DNA from: an uncultured Christensenella sp.
GTDB taxonomy: Bacteria > Bacillota > Clostridia > Christensenellales > Borkfalkiaceae
Length of the DNA: 6,758 nucleotides
Assembly (NCBI GenBank): GCA_910578655.1
Contig: CAJTQE010000080.1
Coordinates: 1 to 6,758, forward strand
Direction: 5' to 3'
Within the stretch, counting starts at the first letter, position 1; each line of letters starts with the position of its first letter. Positions 1 through 6,233 of the stretch are shown one piece after another. The position numbers and the translations under genes are program-made. The notes under the pieces are model-generated. The model made no database searches. It saw only the letters and a list, made by a program, of their open reading frames with translations, and was not told the origin of the DNA.

Positions 1-233
1 ATCATTCCGGCAGGATTGAAAATCAGAATATTACGTACAATGACACAAGGGAAATTTTTGAGCATGATGGCGTGACCTCATATACCGGGGATTTGCGCAC
101 ACTCTTCGAAATCCGGAATGCAAAGGAGGCGAACGAACTTCTTTCCAAGGTCAAAGAAGAGTTCCCCGACTGCGACGTTGAATGTCTGTACGGCGGTCAG
201 CCCGTGTATTATTACCTCGTTTCTCTTGAATAA
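1..233 (+). CDS. fakA: FakA/YloV-like DAK-domain protein, C-terminal end only (partial)
   Basis: An open frame runs in from the left edge (first whole codon at 3) and stops with TAA at 231-233, giving about 76 residues. The last part reads EEFPDCDVECLYGGQPVYYY followed by LVSLE. This resembles the C-terminal end of FakA/YloV proteins, which typically finish with a Y.GGQP.Y.Y..SVE-like motif. FakA binds fatty acids and, with FakB, phosphorylates exogenous fatty acids; the kinase (DAK) domain itself would lie outside the window. Being next to recG fits, since yloV and recG are close neighbours in many Firmicutes. The first ~35 visible residues do not match the family pattern well by eye, so divergence or a frame disruption before the window is possible. 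Identity rests mainly on the C-terminal motif and gene order. Confidence 0.65.
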   Translation, partial: HSGRIENQNITYNDTREIFEHDGVTSYTGDLRTLFEIRNAKEANELLSKVKEEFPDCDVECLYGGQPVYYYLVSLE

Positions 234-355
234 CAAAACACATATATACTTCGCATAACTGCGTCGCGCTGCGGCAACCCTCAGTCACTTACCGTTTAGT
301 AAGCTCCTTCGGGTTTTCCTCGCGCTTCTTGTTCTGCTCGTATCTCTGCGTTTTT
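231..355 (+). repeat. Stop-codon-abutting hairpin repeat, copy A
   Basis: About 120 bases directly after (and at its base including) the TAA of the fakA-like gene. The ends form an imperfect inverted repeat: AAAAC at 235-239 pairs with GTTTT at 350-354, and GCATAAC (253-259) pairs with GTTCTGC (331-337) apart from one T/C mismatch. In the centre CTTAC (288-292) and GTAAG (299-303) enclose a 6-base loop, flanked by TCA and CTC. Conserved blocks GTCGCGC (263-269) and TCGCGC (320-325) lie at the same distances as in copies B (3226-3349) and C (6259-6382). The 3' side runs into T-rich sequence, so it could also act as a terminator in RNA. No protein is encoded. Confidence 0.85.
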
Positions 356-380
356 ATATTTTTGACAATATTCGATTAAA

Positions 381-404
381 AAAGGAAGACGCGCGTCTTC
401 CTTT
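381..404. promoter_or_regulatory. Perfect 24-bp palindrome upstream of recG (terminator-like hairpin or operator)
   Basis: The half-site AAAGGAAGACGC is followed directly by its exact reverse complement. As RNA it would give a 10-bp stem with a GCGC loop, preceded by an A-run and followed by CTTTAATTAT, which is only a weak U-tract. It could terminate transcription coming from the fakA side. As DNA it could be a two-fold symmetric operator. It lies between a consensus TTGACA (362-367) and a consensus TATAAT (408-413) that are 40 bases apart. It also buries an AAGGAAG sequence, the only purine-rich SD-like stretch upstream of recG. Confidence 0.55.
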
Positions 405-416
405 AATTATAATAGT

Positions 417-2423
417 ATGGAATTAACCGAATTAAAGTACGTTTCCGAAAAGAGGGCAAACGACTTCAACAAACTTAATATTTACTCCGTGGCCGATTTA
501 GTCAGACATTTTCCGCGCGACTATCTCGACCTTACGCATATTTCACTGCTACGCGACGCCTACCACAACGACGTTATGCTTACCCTTTGCGAAGTGTTGA
601 GCGTGGAGGTCAACAGGTATTCGCGCCGTCCGTACGTCAAGGCAATGTGTATGCAGGGCGGATATACTTTTACTGCGATTTGGTTTAATCAGCCTTACGT
701 TGCAAGCAAGCTTAAACGTGGAGAATATCTGTTTTACGGCAGAGTTCAGAACAAATTCGGGCTGTCGTACTCAATGGTCAACCCTTCGTTCGAGCCTGCC
801 GAAGAGGCGAAAAAGTTAAAGGGGCTTATTCCCGTTTATTCTCTTTCGGGTTCGCTTACTCAGGGCGTTGTTCGTTTTGCGGTCCGTCAGGCGATAGGCA
901 AAATAGTTTTCAATAGCTGTATTCCCGAGCAGCTTTGCAGAAAATATTCGCTTATGCCGTTGAAAGAGGCTTATGAAAAAGTGCATTGCCCCGAAAACGT
1001 CAAGGACGTCAAGGTCGGGTCGGAACGCATTGCTTTGGAAGAATATTTTCTTTTGATTTCGGCTTTCAAGGTCATTAAGGGCGGACGGGACGAGGCGCGG
1101 CTGAACCGCTATTCGGTCACACAAGAGGACTTGAACGGGTTTATTTCGCGGTTCCCGTTTGAGTTTACCGACGGTCAGAAAAACGCCGTCGGTGAAATTT
1201 TAAAAAATCTTACTTCGCCCCATAAAATGAATTTGCTTTTGCAGGGCGACGTCGGAAGCGGTAAAACGGCGGTTGCGCTTGCAGGCATATATATGGCGGT
1301 CAAATCGGGTTATCAGGCGGCGATGATTGCGCCCACGGAAGTGCTTGCAAGGCAGAATGCTGCGCTGATAGAAAAATATTTACCGGATTACGAGTGCTGC
1401 ACGCTTACGGGCTCGACGCCTGCCGCCGGGAAAAAGGAAATTAAAAAGCGCATAGCCTCGGGCGAAATAAGCATAGTGTGCGGCACGCACGCAGTCATTC
1501 AGAAGGACGTCGTATTCGCACGCCTTGCGCTTACGGTATGCGACGAACAGCACCGGTTCGGAGTGGCGCAGCGCGCCTCGCTGTCGGACAAGGGCGACGG
1601 CTGCGACACGCTGATAATGTCGGCAACGCCCATTCCGCGCACTCTGTCGCTTATATTCTACGGCGACCTTGATATAGTCACGATAAAGGACAAGCCCGCG
1701 GCGCGACAGGAAATTATTACCTCTATTATACCCGAGCGTAAAATTTCGGATATGTACGCCTACGTTTCGCGGCAGGCGAAGCTTGGCAATCAGGCGTATT
1801 TCGTCTGTCCGAAAATAGAGGGTGACGACGAGGGAACGGTGATGTCCATTACCGAGCTGTACGAGGAGTTAAAAGTCAAAATGCCGTCGGTTGCCATCGC
1901 TCTGTTGCACGGCAAAATGAAAGATAAAGAAAAAAACGCGATTATGACCTCGTTTAAAAATAAAGAGTACGACTGCCTTGTTTCAACTACGGTAATAGAG
2001 GTCGGCGTGGACGTTCCCGACGCTACCGTAATGGTTATATATAATGCGGAAAGGTTCGGGCTGTCGCAGTTGCATCAGCTGCGCGGAAGAGTGGGCAGGG
2101 GCGAAAAACAAAGCTATTGTTTTCTTTTGGCGGGAACCGACAAGGAGGAGGCGCGCGCGCGGCTTGCGGTAATAAAGGCGAATACCGACGGCTTCGCAAT
2201 AGCGGAGGAGGATTTGAAAATCCGCGGCGGCGGCGACTTTATGGGTACGCGTCAAAGCGGAAAAATGCTAAACGATATTAAAAATTTAAAATTCCCCGTC
2301 GAAGTAATTTTTACGGCAAAAGCGCTTTCCGACGAGGCTTTTTCGGGTCTGTTCGATACGCGCCGCCTTTCCTCAATCGCCGCCGCCAGATATGAAGAAT
2401 TAAAAGATATTGCATTAAATTAG
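417..2423 (+). CDS. recG: ATP-dependent DNA helicase RecG
   Basis: 668 residues, close to the usual length of about 680. RecG is a monomeric superfamily 2 translocase that remodels stalled replication forks and branch-migrates Holliday junctions. The N-terminus (MELTELKYVSEKRANDFNKL) and the following ~140 residues match the helix-hairpin and OB-fold 'wedge' region. The helicase core has Walker A GDVGSGKT at 277-284, the DExH box DEQHR at 376-380 (RecG-type DEQHRFGV), motif III SATPIPRT at 402-409 and motif VI QLHQLRGRVGRG at 551-562, all intact. The ATG at 417 gives the family N-terminus, but no Shine-Dalgarno sequence precedes it at normal spacing (bases 405-416 are AT-rich), so initiation may be weak or unusual. 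The HTH gene follows 36 bases downstream and is probably co-transcribed. Confidence 0.97.
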   Translation: MELTELKYVSEKRANDFNKLNIYSVADLVRHFPRDYLDLTHISLLRDAYHNDVMLTLCEVLSVEVNRYSRRPYVKAMCMQGGYTFTAIWFNQPYVASKLKRGEYLFYGRVQNKFGLSYSMVNPSFEPAEEAKKLKGLIPVYSLSGSLTQGVVRFAVRQAIGKIVFNSCIPEQLCRKYSLMPLKEAYEKVHCPENVKDVKVGSERIALEEYFLLISAFKVIKGGRDEARLNRYSVTQEDLNGFISRFPFEFTDGQKNAVGEILKNLTSPHKMNLLLQGDVGSGKTAVALAGIYMAVKSGYQAAMIAPTEVLARQNAALIEKYLPDYECCTLTGSTPAAGKKEIKKRIASGEISIVCGTHAVIQKDVVFARLALTVCDEQHRFGVAQRASLSDKGDGCDTLIMSATPIPRTLSLIFYGDLDIVTIKDKPAARQEIITSIIPERKISDMYAYVSRQAKLGNQAYFVCPKIEGDDEGTVMSITELYEELKVKMPSVAIALLHGKMKDKEKNAIMTSFKNKEYDCLVSTTVIEVGVDVPDATVMVIYNAERFGLSQLHQLRGRVGRGEKQSYCFLLAGTDKEEARARLAVIKANTDGFAIAEEDLKIRGGGDFMGTRQSGKMLNDIKNLKFPVEVIFTAKALSDEAFSGLFDTRRLSSIAAARYEELKDIALN

Positions 2424-2459
2424 GCTTTCGTTGGATTAAAATTGTTAAGAGATGACAAA

Positions 2460-2657
2460 ATGTACGGTAAAAGAATTAAAGATTTAAGACAGGAAAAGGG
2501 TTTAACGCAATCGCAGCTTGCCGAAAAAATCGGAACGACGGCAAGTGCTGTCGGGAAATATGAAAGGGAGCAGTTACAGCCGAACGTAGAAACCGTTAAA
2601 TTGCTTTGTGCTTTTTTTGAAGTTTCGGCAGACTATTTACTTGGGTTTATAGAATAA
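2460..2657 (+). CDS. Small Xre/Cro-family HTH regulator
   Basis: 65 residues from ATG 2460: MYGKRIKDLRQEKGLTQSQL and on to ADYLLGFIE. It is almost entirely one HTH_3 domain: helix 1 RIKDLRQEKG, helix 2 QSQLAEKIG, recognition helix TASAVGKYE, then QPNVETVKLLCAFFEVSADY, the typical Xre ending. There is no room for a ligand-binding or peptidase domain, so it is a stand-alone DNA binder, likely a dimer. ATG 2460 is preferred over in-frame TTG 2442 because it is the standard family start and has AAGAG at 2447-2451 eight bases upstream. Its target is unknown; the str-operon promoter 50 bases downstream of its stop, or its own transcript, are possible. Single-domain Xre proteins occur on chromosomes as well as on mobile elements. 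Confidence 0.85.
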   Translation: MYGKRIKDLRQEKGLTQSQLAEKIGTTASAVGKYEREQLQPNVETVKLLCAFFEVSADYLLGFIE

Positions 2658-2669
2658 CCTTATTTTTTT
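2644..2669 (+). terminator. Compact intrinsic terminator overlapping the end of the HTH gene
   Basis: GGTTTAT (2644-2650) pairs with ATAACC (2654-2659) with one bulged T and an AGA loop, followed by TTA and a run of seven T (2663-2669). The stem uses the last codons and the TAA stop of the HTH gene. The stem is short and AT-rich, but the strong T-run and its place before a fresh promoter support termination of the recG-HTH transcript. Confidence 0.55.
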
Positions 2670-2707
2670 CTGTGCGGAATTTTTGCGCGCTATTTGCGTT
2701 AAATCGT

Positions 2708-2736
2708 TTGACAATGCCGAAAAGTTTTGTTAAAAT
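2708..2736 (+). promoter_or_regulatory. Sigma-A-type promoter of the str operon
   Basis: TTGACA at 2708-2713, a 17-base spacer, and TAAAAT at 2731-2736. This matches the housekeeping consensus at 11 of 12 positions with ideal spacing, as expected for a ribosomal protein operon. A start site near 2743 would give a leader of about 117 bases before rpsL. No other candidate of this quality is seen between the HTH gene and rpsL. Confidence 0.85.
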
Positions 2737-2742
2737 ATCGGT

Positions 2743-2859
2743 TGCTAATATGGATTATTATGCAATTTAAGTAGATTTTTGCCCCGTTGTTTTAAGGGTA
2801 ATACGGGAAAAAAATATATTCCACAGGCTGAAAAAGCCGAGTAATATCAGGAGGATACT
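2743..2859 (+). promoter_or_regulatory. rpsL leader with two small hairpins and strong RBS
   Basis: The predicted 5' untranslated region holds a hairpin CCCGT (2783-2787)/ACGGG (2803-2807) with a 15-base loop containing TTAAGGGTA, then an A-run, and a second hairpin GGCT (2826-2829)/AGCC (2835-2838) with loop GAAAA. A near-perfect Shine-Dalgarno AGGAGG lies at 2849-2854, five bases from ATG 2860. A regulatory role is possible but not shown; no named leader motif is recognised. Confidence 0.45.
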
Positions 2860-3231
2860 ATGCCCACAATCAATCAGCTTATCAGAAACGGCAGAGAAAG
2901 ACAGCTTTACAAGAGCAAGTCGCCCATTCTGGACAACTGCCCTCAAAAGCGCGGCGTTTGCCTTTCGGTTACGACGACCACGCCCAAAAAGCCCAACTCT
3001 GCTATAAGAAAGATTGCAAGAGTAAGACTTACCAACAAGCAGGAAGGTACCGTTTACATTCCCGGCGAAGGTCACAATCTTCAAGAGCACTCGTCCGTAC
3101 TTATAAGAGGCGGAAGAGTTAAAGACTTGCCCGGCGTCCGTTACCATATCGTTCGCGGCGCGCTTGATACCGCAGGCGTTTCCAAGAGAATGCAGTCGCG
3201 TTCGCTTTACGGCGCAAAACGCCCTAAATAA
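2860..3231 (+). CDS. rpsL: 30S ribosomal protein S12
   Basis: 123 residues, the normal length. S12 sits at the 30S decoding centre and helps control tRNA selection accuracy. Visible signatures are MPTINQLIRNGRER at the start, TTTTPKKPNSAIRKIARVRL (residues 38-57), GEGHNLQEHSSVLIRGGRVK (69-88) and DLPGVRYHIVRGALDTAGVS (89-108), ending YGAKRPK. Lys43 and Lys88, where streptomycin-resistance changes usually arise, are both the sensitive-type lysine. Asp89, the residue modified by RimO where that enzyme exists, is present. It is the first gene of the str operon here. The 3' end is unusual because the last Lys codon and stop form the base of repeat copy B. Confidence 0.99.
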   Translation: MPTINQLIRNGRERQLYKSKSPILDNCPQKRGVCLSVTTTTPKKPNSAIRKIARVRLTNKQEGTVYIPGEGHNLQEHSSVLIRGGRVKDLPGVRYHIVRGALDTAGVSKRMQSRSLYGAKRPK

Positions 3232-3349
3232 ATTAAAATAAGCTGCGCATTTCTTTGTCGCGCTGCATTTTGCCAAGTCGTGTACGTCTTTGTACACTCT
3301 TGTTGCAAAGCTTCGCGCTCCCTGAACTGCCTGTTTGTTCAATTTATTT
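3226..3349 (+). repeat. Stop-codon-abutting hairpin repeat, copy B
   Basis: A 124-base imperfect inverted repeat whose base is AAATAAATT (3226-3234, including the rpsL TAA) pairing perfectly with AATTTATTT (3341-3349). Further in, AATAAGCTG (3237-3245) pairs mostly with the CTGTTTGTT side (3331-3339), and GCATTTC (3247-3253) pairs with GAACTGC (3324-3330) with one T/C mismatch. The centre is TGTAC (3281-3285), a 6-base loop, and GTACA (3292-3296), flanked by TCG and CTC. GTCGCGC (3257-3263) and TCGCGC (3313-3318) sit at the same spacings as in copies A and C. The outer arms differ in sequence from A and C but still pair. It lies inside the operon, so transcription must read through it at least partly. 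Confidence 0.82.
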
Positions 3350-3384
3350 CAAATCAAATCATCCGAGGGACAGCGTTCCTCTTC

Positions 3385-3534
3385 CCTACTGTTTCGGAAT
3401 ATATTACCCTTACCGATAAAAGTAGGCAGTATTCGCCCCCGTCGGGGCGGAGAAGATTTGCCCATATTTATAATATGGCGCGCAATAGCTTATTTAAAGG
3501 TAGCAATACCCTTAAACAAAAAAATAATAAGGAG
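3385..3534 (+). promoter_or_regulatory. Structured rpsL-rpsG intercistronic region and rpsG RBS
   Basis: Downstream of copy B four hairpins follow. CCTAC (3385-3389)/GTAGG (3422-3426) encloses TCGG (3394-3397)/CCGA (3413-3416). CGCCCC (3434-3439)/GGGGCG (3444-3449) has loop CGTC. CCATATT (3462-3468)/AATATGG (3472-3478) has loop TAT. TTTAA-A-GGTA (3493-3502)/TACC-C-TTAAA (3507-3516) has a GCAA (GNRA) loop and sits just before AAGGAG (3529-3534), the rpsG RBS. In E. coli the rpsL-rpsG gap carries the S7 repressor site; a similar feedback role here is inference by position only. With copy B this accounts for the 311-base gene-free stretch, which holds no convincing protein. Confidence 0.5.
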
Positions 3535-3542
3535 TAAAAATT

Positions 3543-4013
3543 ATGCCCAGAAGAAGCGGCGTCCCCAAAAGGGACGTATTACCCGATCCCGTGTACGGCA
3601 GCAAGGTTGTAACCAAACTTATCAACCAGATTATGTACGACGGCAAGCGCGGTACGGCACAGAACATCGTTTACGATGCTTTCAATATAATGAGTGAAAA
3701 ATTAGGCAAAGAGCCTATGGAAATTTTCGAGCAGGCTATGAACAACATAATGCCCGTGCTCGAGGTTAAGGCAAGGCGCGTCGGCGGCGCCAACTATCAG
3801 GTTCCTATGGAAATAAGACCCGAAAGAAGGCAGACGCTTGCAATACGTTGGTTGGTTATCGCAACCCGTAAAAGAAACGAGCGTGAAATGGCAAACAAAC
3901 TTGCGGCGGAACTTACCGATGCTTACAACAACGCAGGCGGCGCAGTTAAAAAGAAAGAAGACACGCACAGAATGGCTGAGGCAAACAAGGCGTTTGCACA
4001 TTTCAGATTCTGA
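3543..4013 (+). CDS. rpsG: 30S ribosomal protein S7
   Basis: 156 residues, the standard bacterial length. S7 is a primary binder of the 16S rRNA 3' major domain, nucleates assembly of the 30S head and contacts E-site tRNA. Family features are MPRRSGVPKRDVLPDPVYGS at the start, KLINQIMYDGKRGTAQNIVY, RVGGANYQVPMEIRPERRQT, and the C-terminus HRMAEANKAFAHFRF. AAGGAG at 3529-3534 is a strong Shine-Dalgarno site eight bases before the ATG. fusA begins 15 bases after the TGA, consistent with one transcript. In many bacteria S7 represses its own operon; the structured sequence upstream would be the place to look for this. Confidence 0.99.
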   Translation: MPRRSGVPKRDVLPDPVYGSKVVTKLINQIMYDGKRGTAQNIVYDAFNIMSEKLGKEPMEIFEQAMNNIMPVLEVKARRVGGANYQVPMEIRPERRQTLAIRWLVIATRKRNEREMANKLAAELTDAYNNAGGAVKKKEDTHRMAEANKAFAHFRF

Positions 4014-4028
4014 GTTTGAGGTTTTAAA

Positions 4029-6131
4029 ATGGCAAGAGATTACGATTTAGCCCATACAAGAAATATAGGAATAATGGCTCATATCGACGCCGGCAAGACG
4101 ACGACGACGGAGCGTATTCTGTTTTACACGGGTATCAACCACAAAATAGGCGAAACGCACGACGGTTCCGCTACTATGGACTGGATGGTTCAGGAGCAGG
4201 AAAGAGGTATTACCATTACTTCCGCAGCAACCACCTGCCACTGGACGAGAAGCGGACAAGCCAAAAAAGACGAATGCAGAATTAACATTATCGACACTCC
4301 GGGACACGTTGACTTTACGGTCGAAGTAGAGCGTTCGCTCCGCGTTCTCGACGGTGCGGTTGCAACTTTCTGCGCGAAAGGCGGCGTTGAACCCCAGTCG
4401 GAAACGGTATGGCGTCAGGCGGACAAGTATAAAGTCCCCCGTATCGCATACGTCAACAAAATGGACATTAACGGCGCAAACTTTATGCGCGCGGTGCAAA
4501 TGATGCGCGAGCGTCTTAATGCAAACCCCATTCCCATTGAGCTGCCTATCGGCAAGGAAGACACCTTCAAGGGTATAGTCGACGTTATCGAGATGAGCGC
4601 GGAAATTTACGATTCGGACGACGGTAAGCAGTACCACAAGGCGGAAATTCCCGCCGATATGCTTGCGGAAGCCGAAGAAGCCCATATGGCTGTTATGGAA
4701 GCGGCTGCGGAGGGCGACGACGAATTAATGGAGAAGTTCCTTGAAACTATGGAGCTTACTCCCGAAGAAATCCGTATCGGACTTCGTAAAGCAACTATTG
4801 CTATGAAATGTACGCCCGTCCTTTGCGGTTCGTCGTATAAAAACAAGGGCGTTCAGATGCTTTTGGACGCGGTTATCGATTATCTTCCGTCGCCTATCGA
4901 CGTGGCTCACGTTCAGGGTACAAACCCCGACACGGGCGCAGAAGAAGAGAGAAAGACTTCCGACGAAGAACCGTTTGCAGGACTTGCATTCAAAATCGCA
5001 ACCGACCCGTTCATCGGCAGACTTGCTTATTTCAGAGCATATTCCGGCGTTTTGGAATCGGGTTCGTACTGCTATAACTCTACAAAAGGCAAGAAAGAGA
5101 GGGTTGGCCGTCTCGTTCAGATGCACGCAAATACCCGTACGGAAATTCCCAAAGTCTATTCGGGCGACATCTGCGCGATAGTGGGCCTTAAAGACACCAC
5201 TACGGGTGACACGCTTTGCGACGAAAAGCATCCTATAATTTTGGAGCAAATGACGTTCTCCGACCCCGTTATCCAGCTCTCTATCGAGCCTAAGACCAAA
5301 GCAGGTCAGGAAAAAATGACAATGGCGCTTATTAAGCTTGCCGAAGAAGATCCCACGTTCAAAACCTATACCGATCAGGAAACGGGTCAGACCATTATCG
5401 CCGGTATGGGCGAGTTGCACCTTGACATTATCGTAGACAGACTTATGAGAGAGTTCAAGGTTGAAGCTAACGTCGGCGCACCTCAGGTTGCTTACCGCGA
5501 AACCATTAAAAAGGCTGTCGACTGCGAAGGTATGTACAAGCGTCAGTCGGGCGGTAAAGGACAGTACGGTCATTGTAAACTTCACTTAATCCCCAACGAG
5601 CCGGGCAAAGGATACGAGTTCGAAGACCTCACGGTCGGCGGTTCTATTCCCAAGGAATACATTCCGGCTATCGATAAAGGTATTCAGGGTGCGGCAAGAA
5701 ACGGTTTCCTTGCAGGATACGAAGTCGTTGACTTTAAAGTTCAGGTCTACGACGGAAGCTATCACGAGGTCGACTCGTCTGAAATGGCGTTCCAGATTGC
5801 AGGTTCAATGGGCTTTAAGGACGGTATGGCAAAAGCCAACGCAGTTCTGTTAGAGCCGATTATGAAAGTCGAAGTCATCACACCCGACGACTATTTCGGC
5901 GACATAATGGGTAACGTAACGGCACGCCGCGGAACGATAATTTCCACCGACGACCGCGCAGGCGCAAAGGTAGTCGACGCGGAAGTTCCCCTTTCCGAAA
6001 TGTTCGGTTACGCAACCGACCTCCGTTCAAGAACGCAGGGCCGCGGACAGTTCACAATGCAGTTTGATCATTATGCAGAGGTTCCCAAATCGGTAGCCGA
6101 AAAAGTAATAGGCGAAAGAGCAAAGAAATAA
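4029..6131 (+). CDS. fusA: Elongation factor G
   Basis: 700 residues, slightly above the usual ~692. EF-G is the cytoplasmic GTPase that drives ribosomal translocation and, with RRF, recycling. The G domain has P-loop AHIDAGKT (17-24), switch I RGITI (59-63), switch II DTPGHVDF (89-96, with His93 as the catalytic-type histidine) and NKMD (143-146). Domains II and III follow, including EEDPTFKT and IAGMGELHLDII; then domain IV with YKRQSGGKGQYGH and AIDKGIQGA, and domain V with EPIMKVEVITPDDYFGDIMG and RSRTQGRGQF. CAKGGVEPQSETVWRQADKY is the clostridial-type variant after switch II. A GAGG at 4018-4021 serves as SD, 15 bases downstream of rpsG. The last 14 codons and stop recur 130 bases downstream (6217-6261). 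Confidence 0.99.
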   Translation: MARDYDLAHTRNIGIMAHIDAGKTTTTERILFYTGINHKIGETHDGSATMDWMVQEQERGITITSAATTCHWTRSGQAKKDECRINIIDTPGHVDFTVEVERSLRVLDGAVATFCAKGGVEPQSETVWRQADKYKVPRIAYVNKMDINGANFMRAVQMMRERLNANPIPIELPIGKEDTFKGIVDVIEMSAEIYDSDDGKQYHKAEIPADMLAEAEEAHMAVMEAAAEGDDELMEKFLETMELTPEEIRIGLRKATIAMKCTPVLCGSSYKNKGVQMLLDAVIDYLPSPIDVAHVQGTNPDTGAEEERKTSDEEPFAGLAFKIATDPFIGRLAYFRAYSGVLESGSYCYNSTKGKKERVGRLVQMHANTRTEIPKVYSGDICAIVGLKDTTTGDTLCDEKHPIILEQMTFSDPVIQLSIEPKTKAGQEKMTMALIKLAEEDPTFKTYTDQETGQTIIAGMGELHLDIIVDRLMREFKVEANVGAPQVAYRETIKKAVDCEGMYKRQSGGKGQYGHCKLHLIPNEPGKGYEFEDLTVGGSIPKEYIPAIDKGIQGAARNGFLAGYEVVDFKVQVYDGSYHEVDSSEMAFQIAGSMGFKDGMAKANAVLLEPIMKVEVITPDDYFGDIMGNVTARRGTIISTDDRAGAKVVDAEVPLSEMFGYATDLRSRTQGRGQFTMQFDHYAEVPKSVAEKVIGERAKK

Positions 6132-6140
6132 GAGTAACGC

Positions 6141-6233
6141 TTTTCGGCTATTCGCAAAATTTTCAAAGTGCATAATGCCCTGCCGCGTTTAAAGCGGCAG
6201 ATCATAAATTTTTGCGAAATCGGTAGCCGAAAA
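6141..6233. repeat. Long imperfect inverted repeat between fusA and the second fusA tail
   Basis: TTTTCGGCTA (6141-6150) is the exact reverse complement of TAGCCGAAAA (6224-6233), and TTCGCAAAATTT (6151-6162) matches the complement of 6206-6218 with one extra base. The right arm carries a 5-base insertion (6219-6223). The right arm lies within the duplicated fusA tail, and the same TAGCCGAAAA occurs in the true fusA end (6094-6103). The left arm can therefore pair with either copy, giving two mutually exclusive folds. Confidence 0.8.
6180..6213 (+). terminator. Terminator-like hairpin after fusA
   Basis: CTGCCGC (6180-6186) and GCGGCAG (6194-6200) form a perfect 7-bp GC-rich stem with loop GTTTAAA; a T5 run follows at 6209-6213, eight bases after the stem. 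The offset T-run makes it a non-classical intrinsic terminator. It could partly end the rpsL-rpsG-fusA transcript before the tuf promoter. It also forms the tip of the larger inverted repeat at 6141-6233. Confidence 0.5.

Noticed and set aside
235..354. Repeat copies as integron attC sites (palindromic, after stop codons, GCATAAC resembling RYYYAAC)
   Set aside because: The opposite arm GTTCTGC does not match GTTRRRY, copy B lacks AAC, the upstream genes are core genes rather than cassettes, and no integrase is seen. The resemblance is structural only.
2442..2459. TTG 2442 as the start of the HTH gene
   Set aside because: It would add MLRDDK ahead of the normal Xre start; ATG 2460 has an acceptable SD and gives the standard family N-terminus.
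3469..3474. TATAAT as an internal promoter for rpsG
   Set aside because: It is the loop and arm of the CCATATT/AATATGG hairpin, and no -35-like hexamer lies at suitable spacing (3446-3451 is GC-rich).
3280..3697. Overlapping open frames at 3280-3537 and 3335-3697
   Set aside because: They run through repeat copy B, hairpins and the rpsG start in another frame, have no recognisable domain, and show AT-rich low-complexity translation.
4047..5585. Long minus-strand open frames opposite fusA (4047-4685, 4725-5585)
   Set aside because: They are antisense to a clearly coding EF-G gene, with Cys/Arg/Phe-rich translations typical of reverse-strand shadows, and have no family match.
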